Shown here: piece by piece, positions 63,048-64,000 of the stretch
Position numbering within the stretch: the stretch's first letter is position 1
Layout of the letters: each line of letters starts with the position of its first letter
From: Bradyrhizobium sp. LMTR 3
GTDB lineage: Bacteria; Pseudomonadota; Alphaproteobacteria; Rhizobiales; Xanthobacteraceae
Direction of reading: 5' to 3'
Assembly (NCBI RefSeq): GCF_001693485.1
Contig: NZ_MAXC01000009.1
Coordinates: 62,001 to 126,000, forward strand
Length of the DNA: 64,000 nucleotides
The notes under the pieces: generated by a model
The model's input: the letters and a program-made list of their open reading frames with translations, nothing else
Database searches by the model: none
What the model was told of the DNA's origin: nothing
Translations under genes and position numbers: made by a program

Positions 63048-63902
63048 ATGACCCCTTCCCGCGATATTTCCCGCCTCATCGAGATCATGGCGGCGCTGCG
63101 CACGCCGGTCACGGGCTGCCCGTGGGACCTCGAACAGAACTTTGCGACGATCGCGCCCTACACCGTCGAAGAAGCCTATGAGGTGGCCGACGCGATCACA
63201 CGCGGCGATCTCGATGATCTCCGCGAGGAACTCGGCGATCTCCTGCTGCAGGTCGTCTATCACGCCCGCATGGCGGAAGAGCAAAACGCCTTTGCCTTCG
63301 GCGACGTGGTCGAGGCGATCACAGGCAAGCTGATACGCCGTCATCCGCACGTGTTCGCCGACAAGGACGGCAATATCGCCCCCGCCGGCGTCAAGAGCGC
63401 CTGGGAACGCATCAAGGCGGAAGAAAAGGCCGAACGCGCGGCGCGGCGGCCGCCGGAGGAGACCGCGCACAAATCGCTGCTCGCAACCGTCAAGGCCGGC
63501 CAGCCGGCGCTGACGCGCGCGATGGAATTGCAGCGCAAGGCCTCGACCGTCGGCTTCGACTGGAACGATCCCCGCGCGGTGCTGCATAAGATTCGTGAGG
63601 AGGCTGACGAGATCGAAGCAGCCCTGGACAACGGCAAGCCTGACGAACTCGCGGCCGAAACAGGCGATCTCCTGTTTGCGCTGGTCAATCTGGCGCGGCA
63701 TGTCGGCGCCGATCCCGAAACCGCGCTGCGCGGCACCAACGCCAAGTTCGAGCGCCGTTTTGCCTATATTGAGCGCGTACTGGCAGCCAAAGGCCGCTCG
63801 CTCGAGGACGCAACACTCGCCGAAATGGATGCGCTGTGGAACGAGGCCAAGGATGCGGAACAGCCGGCCGCCTCAGCCTCAGCGCGGAGTGATCGGAGAT
63901 AG
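63048..63902 (+). CDS. mazG: Nucleoside triphosphate pyrophosphohydrolase MazG
   Basis: 284 residues with two MazG domains. The first holds CPWDLEQNFATIAPYTVEEAYE with the metal-binding EExxE pattern (EELGDLLLQVVYHARMAEE); the second lies in the C-terminal half (IREEADEIEAAL, ETGDLLFALVNLARH). Removes aberrant NTPs. Divergent from queC. Confidence 0.96.
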   Translation: MTPSRDISRLIEIMAALRTPVTGCPWDLEQNFATIAPYTVEEAYEVADAITRGDLDDLREELGDLLLQVVYHARMAEEQNAFAFGDVVEAITGKLIRRHPHVFADKDGNIAPAGVKSAWERIKAEEKAERAARRPPEETAHKSLLATVKAGQPALTRAMELQRKASTVGFDWNDPRAVLHKIREEADEIEAALDNGKPDELAAETGDLLFALVNLARHVGADPETALRGTNAKFERRFAYIERVLAAKGRSLEDATLAEMDALWNEAKDAEQPAASASARSDRR

Positions 63903-63922
63903 GACGCGCGTTCGCGCGACAA

Positions 63923-64000
63923 TTACGCCACCCGCGGCACGGCATCAAACCGCGACACCACGATATCGCGCTTGGTCTCGTCGACGCGCACCGTCATGTC
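63923..64000 (-). CDS. C-terminal fragment of an unidentified protein
   Basis: A leftward frame enters from the right edge and ends at TAA (63925-63923), reading ...DMTVRVDETKRDIVVSRFDA and ending VPRVA. The 25 residues do not identify a family. It converges on mazG. Confidence 0.5.
   Translation of the reverse strand, partial: DMTVRVDETKRDIVVSRFDAVPRVA

Overview
The window reads as chromosomal DNA of a Bradyrhizobium-type alphaproteobacterium. It is GC-rich and tightly packed. FixL carries its heme, gating and phosphorylation residues at the same positions as the B. japonicum protein (His200, Arg220, His291), FixK carries the redox-sensitive Cys183, and several intergenic repeats look like those common in Bradyrhizobium.

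Left part (1-32.6 kb): an oxygen-limitation block. A leftward fixL-fixJ-receiver-fixK cascade is followed by about 20 kb of genes carrying FixK-type boxes (TTGA-N6-TCAA; ten perfect copies between 1.05 and 28.1 kb). These genes encode universal stress proteins, a CBS protein, a zinc alcohol dehydrogenase, a kinase fusion, a CHAD protein, a phasin, an acyl-CoA ligase/GNAT fusion, a five-gene leftward operon with a P-type ATPase, an Mla/MCE-type lipid transporter, a small cytochrome c and a cysteine-bearing FNR-type regulator. The block ends with fixNOQP (cbb3 oxidase) and fixGHIS (its assembly and copper supply). Low oxygen sensed by FixL should activate FixJ, then FixK, then the box-bearing promoters. 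One perfect box lies about 95 bp ahead of a strong terminator with no gene between them, which suggests a small RNA.

Middle part (32.6-49.9 kb): a short scar of repeats, small orphan genes and a broken IS481-type transposase abuts tRNA-Ser(UGA). Then comes ordinary core DNA: rlpA, epoxide hydrolase, a D-Ala-D-Ala carboxypeptidase, tmk, holB, metG (with an unusual lysine-rich histone-like N-terminal extension), a TatD hydrolase and a metallo-beta-lactamase protein. A leftward set of acyl-CoA ligase, fused TRAP permease and TRAP binding protein follows.

Right part (49.9-64 kb): accessory cargo. There is a compact seven-gene gas vesicle operon (gvpA-F-G-J-L-S-K, leftward) in an order known from actinobacteria, without gvpN, gvpO or gvpC. 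An M24 peptidase and a rhodanese follow. Next is a UrtA-like binding protein overlapping a Cache-type adenylate cyclase, with no transporter; this pair sits between an intact enoyl-CoA hydratase and a decayed copy of its 3' end. The window closes with a cobalt-type nitrile hydratase operon with a histidine-rich leader, queC and mazG.
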